Assembly: GCF_022811705.1 (NCBI RefSeq)
Contig: NZ_CP094528.1
Location: 2,852,001 to 2,916,000, forward strand
Reading direction: 5' to 3'
Source of the DNA: Agromyces larvae
GTDB lineage: Bacteria > Actinomycetota > Actinomycetes > Actinomycetales > Microbacteriaceae
DNA: 64,000 nt
Shown here one piece after another: positions 43,576-54,528 of the stretch. Within the stretch, counting starts at the first letter, position 1; each line of letters opens with the position of its first letter. The notes under the pieces were generated by a model. The model saw only the letters and a program-made list of their open reading frames with translations. It searched no databases and was not told the origin of the DNA. The position numbers and the translations under genes are program-made.

Positions 43576-46500
43576 ATGCAACCGTTCACCAGGGGCCTCA
43601 CCGCCACGCTCGCGACCGCCGCACTCGCGGCGGTCGGCGTCGTCGTGCCGGTGTCCGCCGCCACCGCCGCCGCACCGACCGACCTGTTCATCAGCGAGGT
43701 GATCGAGGGGTCGAGCAACAACAAGGCGGTCGAGGTGTTCAACCCGACCGGCGAGCCGATCGCGCTCGACGGCGTCTCGCTGCAGATGTTCTTCAACGGC
43801 AGTGCGACGGCGGGCCTGACGATCGCGCTCACCGGCACGGTCGCGGCGGGCGACGTGCACGTGATCGCGCACGCGTCGGCATCGGCGCCGATCCTCGCGC
43901 AGGCCGACCAGACGAACGGTGCGGGGTGGTTCAACGGCGACGACGCGCTGACGCTGGTCGCGGGCGGCGCGGTCGTCGACTCGTTCGGACAGGTCGGCGC
44001 CGACCCCGGCACCGAGTGGGGCACCGGTCTCACGTCGACGGCCGACAACACGCTGCGCCGATCCGCCGACGTCTGCGTCGGCGACCCCGACCCGACCGAC
44101 GCGTTCGACCCGGCGGTCGAGTGGGTCGGCTTCGCCACCGACACGTTCGACGGGCTCGGCGCGCACGCGTGCGGCGACGTCGAACCGCCGACCGGCGACC
44201 CGGTGATCAACGAGTTCTCGGCCTCCACGGCCGGCACCGACGTCGAGTACGTCGAGCTGCTCGGTACGCCGAACGCCGACCTGTCGGCGTACACCGTGCT
44301 CGAGATCGAGGGCGATGCGCCGACGAGCGGCGCCGCGCAGTTCGGCGTCGTCGACCAGGTGATCGGGTTCGGCACCGCCGGCGCCGACGGCCGCGCGCTC
44401 GCGACCCTGGCCGCGAACGACCTCGAGAACGGCACGCTCAGCCTGCTGCTCGTCACCGGCACGCCCCCCGCGCTCGGTGCCGACCTCGACGCGGACGACG
44501 ACGGCGTGATCGACGAGGCATCCGGTCTGATCGTCGTCGACTCGGTCGCGGTGAACGACGGCGGAGCCGGCGACGTAACCTACGGGCCGGTGACCCTCGG
44601 CGTCGCGTACGACGGGCAGCCGTTCGCGCCGGGCGGCGCGTCGCGCATCCCCGACGGCACCGACACGGATGCCACGGGCGACTGGGTGCGCAACGACTTC
44701 GACCTCGCCGGCATCCCGGGCAACACGGGCACGCTCATCGACGGCGAGGCGGTCAACACCCCCGGTGCCGTGAACTCGACCGAGCTCGACGAGGGTCCGG
44801 GGCCGATCGAGGCCGACTGCGACGCGCCGACCGTGACGATCGGCTCGGTGCAGGGCGCGGGCGCGGCGACCCCGCTCGCGACCGGCACGCAGGTCGAGGT
44901 CGAGGGCGTCGTCGTCGGCGACTTCCAGACCGGCGGCTTCGACGGCTACTACCTGCAGGACTCGGGCGACGGCGACGCGGCGACCTCGGACGGCATCTTC
45001 GTGTTCGCGCCGGGCGGCGCAGACGTGGTGCTCGGCGACACCGTGCACGTCGTCGGCACCGTGTCCGAGTTCTTCGGCATGACCGAGGTCACGGCGGTCG
45101 CGGCATCCGTCTGCGCCACCGGCGGCACGTCCGCGCTCCCGGCGCCGACCGAGCTGACCCTGCCGCTCGCGCCCGCCGACCGCGAGCGCTTCGAGGGCAT
45201 GCGCGTGACGCTGCCGCAGACGCTCTCGATCCTCGAGACCTTCGAGTACGGCCAGTTCGGGCTCATCACGCTCGGCACCGAGCGCCAGTACCAGCCGACC
45301 GCGATGTTCGCGCCCGGCTCCGCCGAGGCGGTGGCGCTCGCGGCCGCGAACGTCGCCGACTCGATCGGACTCGACGACGGACGCGGCGTCCAGAACCCCG
45401 ACCCCGCACTGCACCCGAACGGCGAGGCGTTCACGCTCGACAACGCGTTCCGCGCCGGCGACCACGTGACGGCGGCGACCGGCGTGCTCGACTACCGGTT
45501 CGACCAGTGGTCGGTGCAGCCCACGCAACCGGCCCAGTTCGCGTCGGTGCTGCCGCGCGAGAGCCTGCCCGACGTCGGCGGCGACCTGCGGGTGGCGAGC
45601 TTCAACGTGCTCAACTACTTCACCGACCTCGACCTCGACGCCCCCGGCACCGACTTCCGCGGCGCGAACACCGCCGAGGAGTTCGAACGCCAGGAGGCGA
45701 AGATCGTCGCCGCGATCACCGAGATCGACGCCGACGTCGTCGGCCTCATCGAGATCCAGAACAACAACGACGGCGCGGCCCTCGACACGCTCGTCGCGGC
45801 GCTGAACGAGCAGGCCGGTGCGGGCACCTACGCGGCGATCCGAACGGGCACCCTCGGCACCGACGCGATCACGACCGCGCTCGTCTACCAGCCGGCGAAC
45901 GTCACGCCCGCGGGCGGCTACGCGGTGCTCGACACCTCGGTGGACCCGCGCTTCGACGACGACCGCAACCGGCCCGCACTCGCGCAGACGTTCACCTCGA
46001 ACGCGACCGGCGAGGCGGTGACCGTCGTCGTGAACCACCTGAAGTCGAAGGGATCCGCCTGCTCGGGCGACCCCGACCGCGGCGACGGGCAGGGCAACTG
46101 CAACCTCACCCGGGTCGCAGCCGCCGAGGCCATCGTCGACTGGCTCGCCGGCGACCCGACCGGGCAGGGCACGGTCGGGCGCGAGCTCATCATCGGCGAC
46201 CTGAACTCCTACGACCACGAGGACCCGATCGAGGTGCTGACCGGTGCCGGATACACCGACCTCGAGAAGCAGTTCACCGGCGAGGAGGCGTACTCGTACG
46301 TGTTCGACGGACAGCTCGGGTACCTCGACTACGCGCTGGCGGGCACCGGGCTGGTCGGCGATGTGACCGGGGCATCCGCCTGGCACATCAACTCCGACGA
46401 GCCGAGCATCATCGACTACGACATGACCTTCAAGCAGCCCGCCCAGGACGCGCTGTTCGCACCCGACCCGTACCGGTCGAGCGACCACGACCCGATCGTC

Positions 46501-46860
46501 GTGGGCATCCGGCTCACCCCGCCCGACACCACGGCGCCGACGCTGACGGTCACCGCGAACCCCGCGAAGATCCTCATCCCGACGCTGACGTGGCGGACCG
46601 TGAACCTGAAGCCCGTGGCATCCGACGATTCGGGCCAGGCGACCGTCTCGTTCGTGAAGGTGACCACCACCGGCAAGCACGCGCAGGTGCGCAAGGTCTC
46701 GGACACGAAGTTCGAGATCCGCGCGATGCCGGGCACGAGCTACACGTTCGAGTACCGGGCGACCGACGCGACGGGCAACACGACGACCGCGACCGCGCGC
46801 ACCGAGGTCGGCACCGTGCGCGACCTGATCGAGACGATCCTGGACTGGCTGTTCGGCTGA
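43576..46860 (+). CDS. secreted ExeM/NucH-type endonuclease, 1094 residues
   Basis: A multi-domain extracellular DNase. Signal peptide 1-32; lamin-tail domain 1 at about 35-160 (LFISEVIEGSSNNKAVEVFN); lamin-tail domain 2 at about 205-400 (INEFSASTAGTDVEYVELL); OB-fold at about 415-520 (VEVEGVVVGDFQ); exonuclease/endonuclease/phosphatase domain at about 670-975 with ASFNVLNYF, LIEIQNN, GDLNSY and YRSSDHDPIVVG; then a C-terminal Ig-like domain and a short tail with no sortase motif. ATG at 43576 follows AGGGGGAG. Members degrade extracellular DNA and help with biofilm release or phosphate scavenging. The gene ends at a convergent terminator. Confidence 0.95.
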   Translation: MQPFTRGLTATLATAALAAVGVVVPVSAATAAAPTDLFISEVIEGSSNNKAVEVFNPTGEPIALDGVSLQMFFNGSATAGLTIALTGTVAAGDVHVIAHASASAPILAQADQTNGAGWFNGDDALTLVAGGAVVDSFGQVGADPGTEWGTGLTSTADNTLRRSADVCVGDPDPTDAFDPAVEWVGFATDTFDGLGAHACGDVEPPTGDPVINEFSASTAGTDVEYVELLGTPNADLSAYTVLEIEGDAPTSGAAQFGVVDQVIGFGTAGADGRALATLAANDLENGTLSLLLVTGTPPALGADLDADDDGVIDEASGLIVVDSVAVNDGGAGDVTYGPVTLGVAYDGQPFAPGGASRIPDGTDTDATGDWVRNDFDLAGIPGNTGTLIDGEAVNTPGAVNSTELDEGPGPIEADCDAPTVTIGSVQGAGAATPLATGTQVEVEGVVVGDFQTGGFDGYYLQDSGDGDAATSDGIFVFAPGGADVVLGDTVHVVGTVSEFFGMTEVTAVAASVCATGGTSALPAPTELTLPLAPADRERFEGMRVTLPQTLSILETFEYGQFGLITLGTERQYQPTAMFAPGSAEAVALAAANVADSIGLDDGRGVQNPDPALHPNGEAFTLDNAFRAGDHVTAATGVLDYRFDQWSVQPTQPAQFASVLPRESLPDVGGDLRVASFNVLNYFTDLDLDAPGTDFRGANTAEEFERQEAKIVAAITEIDADVVGLIEIQNNNDGAALDTLVAALNEQAGAGTYAAIRTGTLGTDAITTALVYQPANVTPAGGYAVLDTSVDPRFDDDRNRPALAQTFTSNATGEAVTVVVNHLKSKGSACSGDPDRGDGQGNCNLTRVAAAEAIVDWLAGDPTGQGTVGRELIIGDLNSYDHEDPIEVLTGAGYTDLEKQFTGEEAYSYVFDGQLGYLDYALAGTGLVGDVTGASAWHINSDEPSIIDYDMTFKQPAQDALFAPDPYRSSDHDPIVVGIRLTPPDTTAPTLTVTANPAKILIPTLTWRTVNLKPVASDDSGQATVSFVKVTTTGKHAQVRKVSDTKFEIRAMPGTSYTFEYRATDATGNTTTATARTEVGTVRDLIETILDWLFG

Positions 46861-46886
46861 TCCCTCCGCTGGTCGAGGAGCGCGAA

Positions 46887-46947
46887 GCGCGTATCGAAAC
46901 CCGGTTCCCCGCCTTCCGAGGCCGGGTCACCGGGTCTCGATACGCGC
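46887..46947. terminator. repeat-derived bidirectional hairpin
   Basis: Arms 46887-46904 and 46930-46947 (18 bp) pair with one mismatch around a 25-base GC-rich loop. It lies between two convergent stops and belongs to the CGTATCGAAACCCGG/CCGGGTCTCGATACG repeat family, so a mobile palindrome appears to serve as terminator. A related half-copy lies at about 58093-58116. Confidence 0.8.
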
Positions 46948-46948
46948 C

Positions 46949-47998
46949 CTACGGCCGCAGCAGCACCTTGATCGCCCGGCGCTCGTCCATCGCCGCATAC
47001 GCCTCGGATGCCTCGGACAGCGGCAGCTCGAGGTCGAAGACCCGGCCCGGCCGAATGGCACCCGAGCGCACGTCGGGCAGCAGCTCCTCGATGTAGCCGC
47101 GCACGGGCGCCACCCCGCCCCGCACGCCGACGTTCGTGTCGAACATGCGCCGGACGGGAAGCTCGGGCCCGCCGTTCGGCACGCCGACGAACCCGACCTG
47201 CCCGCCGGGGCGCGCCGATCGCAGCGCCTGGTCCATCGATTCCTTCGTGCCGACGCACTCGAGCACGCAGTCGGCGCCGATGCCGCCGGTCAGTTCGCGC
47301 ACCGCGGCGACGCCCTCGGCGCCTCGCTCGGCGACGACGTGCGTGGCGCCGAACTCGCGCGCGAGCTCCTGCCGATCGGCGTGCCGCGACATCGCGATGA
47401 TCTCGGCCGCGCCGAGCCGCTTCGCCGCGATGATCGCGCAGAGCCCGACCGCGCCGTCGCCGACGACGGCGACCGTCGACCCCTCGGTCACGCCCGCGGA
47501 CACCGCGGCGTGATGGCCCGTGCCCATGACATCGGCGAGCGCGAGCAGCCCCGGCACCTCCTCGTCGGCGATCGGGCCGGGGACGACCACGAGCGTGCCG
47601 TCGGCCAGCGGCACCCGCACCCGCTCGCCCTGCCCGCCGTCGGCGAACCCGCCGAACCGGTCGTCGCCGCCCCACCAGCTGCCGTTCAGACACGAGGTCG
47701 AGAACCCGTTGCGGCAGTTCACGCAGGTGTTGTCGCACACGTAGAACGGCGCGATCACGAAGTCGCCGACCTGCACGAGCCCGACCGCGTCGCCGATCGC
47801 CTCGACCACGCCGACGAACTCGTGACCGATGCGGTGCGGCTCGCGCGTGGGGGTGATGCCGCGGTACGGCCACAGGTCGGACCCGCACACGCAGGCCGCG
47901 ACGACGCGCACGATCGCGTCGCCGCCGGTGGAGAGCAGCGGATCGGGCACGGCTTCGACGCGGATGTCACGGGCAGCGTGGATGACGGTGGCGAGCAT
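46949..47998 (-). CDS. zinc-dependent alcohol dehydrogenase
   Basis: A 349-residue MDR enzyme with catalytic-zinc ligands Cys38 (CVCGSDLWP) and His59-Glu60 (GHEFVG), structural-zinc cysteines C88, C92, C95 and C103, and the NAD(P) motif VVGDGAVGLCA (about 178-188). The residues after the second strand (MSRHADRQELA) favour NADP or mixed use. It is close to the threonine/formaldehyde-dehydrogenase-like branch; the substrate is unknown. ATG at 47998 has no strong ribosome site (CATGG preceded by GGCTCGGAC), so a leaderless transcript is possible. Confidence 0.93.
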   Translation of the reverse strand: MLATVIHAARDIRVEAVPDPLLSTGGDAIVRVVAACVCGSDLWPYRGITPTREPHRIGHEFVGVVEAIGDAVGLVQVGDFVIAPFYVCDNTCVNCRNGFSTSCLNGSWWGGDDRFGGFADGGQGERVRVPLADGTLVVVPGPIADEEVPGLLALADVMGTGHHAAVSAGVTEGSTVAVVGDGAVGLCAIIAAKRLGAAEIIAMSRHADRQELAREFGATHVVAERGAEGVAAVRELTGGIGADCVLECVGTKESMDQALRSARPGGQVGFVGVPNGGPELPVRRMFDTNVGVRGGVAPVRGYIEELLPDVRSGAIRPGRVFDLELPLSEASEAYAAMDERRAIKVLLRP

Positions 47999-48308
47999 GG
48001 TCCGAGCCTATGCCGACGCCGCCGCGGCCGCGGCCGCCGCCGCGGCCGCCGCCGGCACCGACGCTGTCGCAGGCACCCTGTGCAGACGGCGGCACCGCCG
48101 GCAGTGCCTCCGACTGAACACGGTGCCTCGATTGCGGGGCGGCCCAGCCGGCGAGCTCGCGCTCGATGACGTGGGCGAGGGTACCCGGGTTGGAGGCACG
48201 GTATTCAGTCCGAGGCACGTCCGACGGCTCCTCGGACTGAACACCGTGCCTTCGTTGCGCCGAAGCGCTGCGCGTCAGCGCGGCGCGTCAGCACCGGGGC
48301 GCTGCGCG
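47999..48308. repeat. 310-base gene-free region with three copies of a 24-bp repeat
   Basis: Copies of GCCTCGGACTGAACACCGTGCC occur at about 48106-48130 (direct, one or two changes), 48192-48217 (inverted) and 48228-48254 (direct). The last two form a hairpin with about 14 bases of loop. At 48258-48320 the string GCTGCGCGTCAGCG recurs twice, running into the end of the next gene. At 48011-48060 GCC triplets encode nothing. No gene is seen here. Confidence 0.8.
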
Positions 48309-49420
<1,112 letters not shown>

Positions 49421-49424
<4 letters not shown>

Positions 49425-50557
49425 GAGCGGGCTCCCTTCGCCGCGCGCTTGGCTTCGGCCGCGCGGGCGGCGGATTCGGTGCGGACGGCCGCAGCAGCGG
49501 CATCCGTGACATCGCGACGCTCGCGCGCGCCGGGGGCCTCGTACACGACCGGCGTGAAGCCGATGCGCGGCCGGATGCCCCGCTTGCGCAGCTTGCGGGC
49601 GTTCAGCGCCGTCGACCGCAGACGGGGGTTGACGAACTCGTCGATGCCGAAGTTGATGAGGGTGAGCCCCATGCCGAGCAGGGCGATGCAGAGACCGGCG
49701 GGGATGAACCACCACCACGCGCCGCGCTGCAGCGCGAGCTGCGACTGCGCCCAGAACAGGATGGTGCCCCAGTTCCAGTCGCTGCCCGAGCCGATGCCGA
49801 TGAACGCGAGGGTGATGAGCGAGAGCACCGCGAAGGTGACCGTGCCGACGAAGCCCGACGCGATGATCGCGGTGAGGTTCGGCAGGATCTCGGCCGTGAT
49901 GATGCGCCAGCTCCGCTCGCCCGTGGCGCGAGCCGCCTCGACGAAGTCGCGCTTGCGCAACGACAGGGTCTGAGCGCGCAGCACGCGCGCACCCCACGCC
50001 CAGCCCGTGACCGCGATCACGACCGCAACGGTGATGCCGCCGACGCTCGGCAGCTGGCCGGCGATGATGATGATGAGCGGCAGCTGCGGGATCACGAGGA
50101 ACACGTTCGACAGCGCCGACAGCGTCTCGTCGCCGATGCCGCCGAGGTATCCGGCGGTGACGCCGACGATCACGCCGATCACGGTCGCGAGGATGCCGGC
50201 GATGAACCCGACCACCATGACGCCGCGCGTGCCGACGATGAGCTGGCTGAAGATGTCCTGCCCGAGGTGGGTGGTGCCCATCCAGTGCTGCCACGACGGC
50301 GGCTGCATCAGGTCGTCGCTCTGCGCGCTCGGGTCGTAGGGGGCGATCCACGGGCCGATGATCGCGATGAGCGTGAAGAACGCGATGATCGCGAGCCCGG
50401 TGAGCGCCTTCCCGTTGCGCAGGAACAGGAACCGGTGGGCACCGCCCTTGCTGCGCGAACGCTCCTGCGCCGCCGCGGCGACCGCGGTCGTGTCGGGCGC
50501 CTGCGTGGGGCGGCTGGCCTCGTCGAGCTCCTCGACGATGCTGTTGTCGATCGTCAT
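49421..50557 (-). CDS. Opp/Dpp-type ABC permease (DppC-like)
   Basis: A 378-residue permease. The N-terminal 45 residues are cytoplasmic, followed by the OppC-N helix (ALTGLAIIAFFTLIAIIG), HWMGTTHLGQDIFSQLI, and the BPD core with the EAA loop (DFVEAARATGERSWRIITAEILPN). The C-terminus bears a 60-residue basic/Ala tail. It overlaps the OppD gene by four bases and starts one base after the DppB gene. Confidence 0.94.
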
Positions 50558-50558
50558 C

Positions 50559-51539
50559 TCAGCCCTCCTGCCGGGTACGGGGATCGAGGAATGCGTACAC
50601 GAAGTCCGCGAGGATGTTCGCCGCGAGCACCGCGATCGTGATCACCAGGAAGCAGCCCTGCATGAGCGGGTAGTCCTTCGCGTTCACCGCGTTGAAGAGC
50701 AGGAATCCGATGCCCTGGTAGGTGAACACCATCTCCATGATCAGCGTGCCGCCGACGATGAAGCCGAGCGACAGCGCGAAGCTCGACACCTGCGGCAGCA
50801 CCGCGTTGCGGGCGGCGTAGTTGAACATGACCCGGCGCTCCGAGAGGCCCTTGGCCTGCGCGACGGTCACGTAGTCCTCGCTGGACACGGTCACCACCAT
50901 GTTGCGCATGCCGAGGATCCAGCCCGAGATCGACGAGATGATGATCGTCAGCGCGGGCAGGGTGCCGTAGAAGATCACCGACGAGATGAACTCCCAGTCC
51001 CAGGAGGGGATGAGCGACCGGTCGTAGCTGCCCGACGAGGGGAACCAGCCGAGCGTCACCGAGAACACGAAGATCGCGATGAGGCCGAGCCAGAAGTACG
51101 GCACCGCCGAGAAGAACGTCGAGATCGGCAGCAGCGAGTCGGCCCAGGTGCCGCGGCGCCAGCCGATGCCGGTGCCGATGACGGTGCCGACGAAGAAGCT
51201 GATGATCGTCGCGATGCCGACCAGGCCCACCGTCCACGGCAGCGCCTGCGCGATGACCTCGGTCACCGGCATCGGGAACAGCGAGAACGAGATGCCCAGG
51301 TCGCCGCGGAACAGGTTGGCCCAGTAGTCGAGGTACTGCTGCCAGAGCGGCACGTTCTCGTCGAGGCCGAACATCGCGTACAACGCGGGGATCGCGTCGG
51401 TCGGGATCTTGCCCTGGTTCTTGGCGATGAGCGCCTTCACCGGGTCGCCCGGCATCATGCGCGGGATGAAGAAGTTGATCGTGACGGCCGCCCAGGCGGT
51501 GATCACGTAGAAGATGCCACGTCGGACGAAGAACCTCAT
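50559..51539 (-). CDS. Opp/Dpp-type ABC permease (DppB-like)
   Basis: A 326-residue permease with six helices, N-terminal [28 protein letters not shown], and the EAA loop [32 protein letters not shown] at 51539 overlaps the OppF stop by four bases. It pairs with the DppC-like subunit to form the translocation pore. Confidence 0.95.
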   Translation of the reverse strand: MRFFVRRGIFYVITAWAAVTINFFIPRMMPGDPVKALIAKNQGKIPTDAIPALYAMFGLDENVPLWQQYLDYWANLFRGDLGISFSLFPMPVTEVIAQALPWTVGLVGIATIISFFVGTVIGTGIGWRRGTWADSLLPISTFFSAVPYFWLGLIAIFVFSVTLGWFPSSGSYDRSLIPSWDWEFISSVIFYGTLPALTIIISSISGWILGMRNMVVTVSSEDYVTVAQAKGLSERRVMFNYAARNAVLPQVSSFALSLGFIVGGTLIMEMVFTYQGIGFLLFNAVNAKDYPLMQGCFLVITIAVLAANILADFVYAFLDPRTRQEG

Positions 51540-52651
51540 GCGGATGCCTCCTCTCCGGCGTGCGCGGCGTCGACGCCTGCGGCGTGCGCGACGATCGCGG
51601 CGGCGTCGGGGGCCGCGGGGCGCTCGCCGAGCACCTCGATGACGTCGGTGACCTGCGGACGGTCGGGGCGGTCGGAGTAGCCCCAGCAGGCGGCCTGGCG
51701 GCCCTCGCCGACCTCGAGCAGCGGCGGCACCTCGGTGCGGCACAGCTCGGTCGCGAACGGGCAGCGCGGGTTGAACCGGCACCCGCTCGGCGGGTTCACG
51801 AGGCTCGGCGCCTCGCCGCGGGCGCCGTGCGCGCGCGCCTCGAGGTCGTCGGGGTCGGGGGCGCTGCGCACCAGCAGCTGGGTGTACGGATGCTTCGGAT
51901 CCTGCGTGACGGACTCGCTGTCGCCGGTCTCGACGATGCGGCCGGCGTACATGACCGCCGTGCGGTCGGCGAAGTAGCGGGCCGACGCGATGTCGTGGGT
52001 GATGTAGAGGATCGCGATCTTCAGACGATCGCGCAGGTCTTTCAGGAGGTTCAGGATGCCGAGGCGAATGGACACGTCGAGCATCGAGATCGGCTCGTCG
52101 GCGAGGAGCACGTCGGGGTTCGCGGCGAGCGCGCGGGCGATGGCGACGCGCTGGCGCTGACCGCCCGACAGCTCGTGCGGGTACTTGTCGACGTAGCGGG
52201 CGGGCGGCGTGAGCTGCACGCGCTCGAGCAGTTCGTCGAGTGCGGCCTCGAGCGCCTGGCCGCGGAGGCGGCCGCGGTGGATCCGGAGTGCGCGGGTGAG
52301 GGTGTAGCGCACGGGGTGGATCGGGTTGATCGACCCGAACGGGTCTTGGAAGATCATCTGCACGCGCCCGACGTACCGGCGGAACGCGCGGCGGTTGTGC
52401 ACGGTCGCGTCTTCGCCGTCGAGCACGATGCGGCCCTCGGTGAGGGGCATGAGCTGGGCGAGGAGGCGGGCGATGGTGCTCTTGCCCGAGCCGGACTCGC
52501 CGACCAGGGCGACGACACGGCCGGCGTGGAGTTCGAGGTCGACGTCGTCGACCGCGTGCACGACACCGTGTTTGCCGATGCCGCGGACCGGGAAGTGCTT
52601 GCGGAGCGACTCCGCTCGCAGTACCGATCGCTCGGGTTCTGTGTTGCTCAT
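51536..52651 (-). CDS. Opp/Dpp-type ABC transporter ATPase (OppF-like)
   Basis: A 371-residue ATPase: Walker [10 protein letters not shown] (about 50-58), Q-loop [12 protein letters not shown], signature LSGGQRQR, Walker [15 protein letters not shown], and a C-terminal cysteine cluster in [14 protein letters not shown]. It starts 159 bases after the binding-protein gene, separated by a hairpin that may lower its expression relative to the binding protein. The final 45 residues are an Ala-rich tail. Confidence 0.95.
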   Translation of the reverse strand: MSNTEPERSVLRAESLRKHFPVRGIGKHGVVHAVDDVDLELHAGRVVALVGESGSGKSTIARLLAQLMPLTEGRIVLDGEDATVHNRRAFRRYVGRVQMIFQDPFGSINPIHPVRYTLTRALRIHRGRLRGQALEAALDELLERVQLTPPARYVDKYPHELSGGQRQRVAIARALAANPDVLLADEPISMLDVSIRLGILNLLKDLRDRLKIAILYITHDIASARYFADRTAVMYAGRIVETGDSESVTQDPKHPYTQLLVRSAPDPDDLEARAHGARGEAPSLVNPPSGCRFNPRCPFATELCRTEVPPLLEVGEGRQAACWGYSDRPDRPQVTDVIEVLGERPAAPDAAAIVAHAAGVDAAHAGEEASA

Positions 52652-52774
52652 TCGTTCACCTTCGAAACGGGCCCGGGAACAGGGTAAGCGCGCCCGGGCT
52701 CGGATTCGGCATCCTGCGACGCCGGGGGTGTGGGCGGACGACGGGTGCAGGGCCCGCCGCCCGCCCGGTTCGGC

Positions 52775-52805
52775 GTCGGGCCGGTGACGAGGTCACCGGC
52801 CCGAC
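52775..52805 (-). terminator. hairpin between binding-protein and OppF genes
   Basis: GTCGGGCCGGTGA-CGAGG-TCACCGGCCCGAC, a perfect 13-bp stem six bases after the binding-protein stop. In such operons this kind of hairpin protects the upstream mRNA or causes partial termination, giving binding protein in excess. Confidence 0.8.
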
Positions 52806-52810
52806 AGGTC

Positions 52811-54481
52811 TCACTTCTCGGTCGGAACCAGCTTCGAGAGGATGAGCGCCGCCTGCGGCCCGGTGGGCTGCGGGTTGGCGTACGGGTCCTCCTCGGTGGG
52901 GAAGCCCGTGTAGTTCACCGTCGAGTACTGCGCGACGGCCGGGCGCTGCCAGATCACGAGACCGGGGGCGTCCTGCACGTACGCCTGCTGGATGGTCTGC
53001 ATGGCCTCGGCGCGGGTCGCGTCATCCGATGCGCCCTTGAACGCGGCGAGCGCGTCGGTGACGGCCTGGTTGTTGTAGCGACCGAAGTTCCAGTTCGCGG
53101 TCTCACCGAGCGGCACGTACGACGCGCCGTCCATGATGTTCGAGTACAGGTTCCACGGGGTGGAGCCGTTGTCGACCCAGTGCAGGGTCGCCTGGAAGTT
53201 GCCGAACGGGATGATGTCGTTGAACCAGGTGTCCTGCACGGCGGGCTCGACGGTCGCCTCGGCGCCGAGCTCCTTGGCGCCGGTCGCGATGATGTCGAGC
53301 GCCGAGAGGTAGTCGCTCCAGCCGGCCGGGTTGGTCAGCACGAACGAGACCTTCTCGCCGTCGGGGTCGACGAGGGCGCCCGAGTCGTCCCACGTGTAGC
53401 CGGCGTCGGTGAGGATCTGCTTCGCACCGTCGACGTCGACCGCGAGCTCCTGGCCCTGGAACTCGTCAGCGATGAACGCGTCACCGGTCGGAGTCGGCAG
53501 GCCGGTCACCGAGGTGATGGTCGGCCAGACGCCGTAGCCCGCCTTCTTCGAGATCTCATCGCGGTCCATGGTCAGGTTGAGCGCCTGACGGAACGCCGGG
53601 TTGTTGAACGGCTTCGTCTGGTTGTTGAGGAACAGCACGTCGACGCCGAAACCGCCGCCCGCCACCTGGTGGAAGTGCTCGGGGTTCTTGGCGATGAAGG
53701 TGTTCTCGTAGTCGGGGATGAACGTCCAGCCCCACTGCGCGTCGCCGGTGGTGAGCGCGGTGGTCAGGCCGTTGTTGTCGTTGAAGGTGTCGTAGCGCAG
53801 CGCGCCCACCTTCGGAGCCCCGCCCCAGTAGTCGGGGTTCGGCTTCAGCGACACCGACTGCGAGGTGAACTTGTCGAGCACGAACGGACCGGTGCCGATC
53901 ATCTCGTCATCGGTGAACTCGACGGGGTTGTCGACCTCGCCCCAGATGTGCTCGGGCACGATGAGGAGCCGGTACAGCTTGTCGCGGTTGACGAACTGCG
54001 AGGTCGTGAAGTCGACGACGACCTTGCCGTCCTCCACCGAGACGCCCTCGTACTGGTCGGGGAAGTCGATGTTCAGCTCGGGGTTGTCCTTGCGGAGCTG
54101 CACCGAGAAGGCGATGTCGTCGGCGGTGAAGTCTTCACCGTCGCTCCACTTGACGCCCTCGCGCGGGGTGATGATCGCCTGGGTCGAGTCGTCGTTCCAC
54201 TCCACCGACTCGGCGAGCCACGGGGTGGGGTCGTCGGTCGGGTGCAGCTCGTTGACCTGCATCAGCGACTCGTAGACCACGAACGCGTAGCCGAGCGAGA
54301 GCGATGCCGAGCCGGTCGCGAGCGGGTTCTGGTTGGGCGACTGCGGGCCGTTGGGCATGCCGACGACCAGCACCTTGCTGCTGGCGCCGCTGTCGTCACC
54401 CCCAGAGTTGCTGCTGCAACCCGTGAAGACCAAGCCGGCGGCGACCAGTACGGCCCCGGCGGCGAGGATGCGCTTGCGCAT
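52811..54481 (-). CDS. Opp-type ABC substrate-binding lipoprotein
   Basis: A 556-residue family-5 extracellular binding protein: signal peptide and lipobox FTGC (Cys22), then VLVVGMPNGPQSPNQNPL, the family block REGVKWSDGEDFTADDIAFS (about 109-128), and LNLTMDRDEIS. GGAGG precedes the ATG. It is 47 bases downstream of the GH3 stop on the same strand. Its context suggests binding of beta-glucosides or plant oligosaccharides rather than peptides (inference). Confidence 0.94.
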   Translation of the reverse strand: MRKRILAAGAVLVAAGLVFTGCSSNSGGDDSGASSKVLVVGMPNGPQSPNQNPLATGSASLSLGYAFVVYESLMQVNELHPTDDPTPWLAESVEWNDDSTQAIITPREGVKWSDGEDFTADDIAFSVQLRKDNPELNIDFPDQYEGVSVEDGKVVVDFTTSQFVNRDKLYRLLIVPEHIWGEVDNPVEFTDDEMIGTGPFVLDKFTSQSVSLKPNPDYWGGAPKVGALRYDTFNDNNGLTTALTTGDAQWGWTFIPDYENTFIAKNPEHFHQVAGGGFGVDVLFLNNQTKPFNNPAFRQALNLTMDRDEISKKAGYGVWPTITSVTGLPTPTGDAFIADEFQGQELAVDVDGAKQILTDAGYTWDDSGALVDPDGEKVSFVLTNPAGWSDYLSALDIIATGAKELGAEATVEPAVQDTWFNDIIPFGNFQATLHWVDNGSTPWNLYSNIMDGASYVPLGETANWNFGRYNNQAVTDALAAFKGASDDATRAEAMQTIQQAYVQDAPGLVIWQRPAVAQYSTVNYTGFPTEEDPYANPQPTGPQAALILSKLVPTEK

Positions 54482-54528
54482 TTCGATGCCTCCTTGCATT
54501 CCAATAGGTGTGAGCAGGTGCTCGGGTG

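Noticed and set aside
43561..46680. 1039-codon antisense frame to the nuclease gene
   Set aside because: No domain or start signal; repetitive Val/Arg/Gly text mirrors the nuclease codons.
48011..48060. Triplet (GCC)n tract as CRISPR or microsatellite
   Set aside because: Too short and irregular; no spacers.
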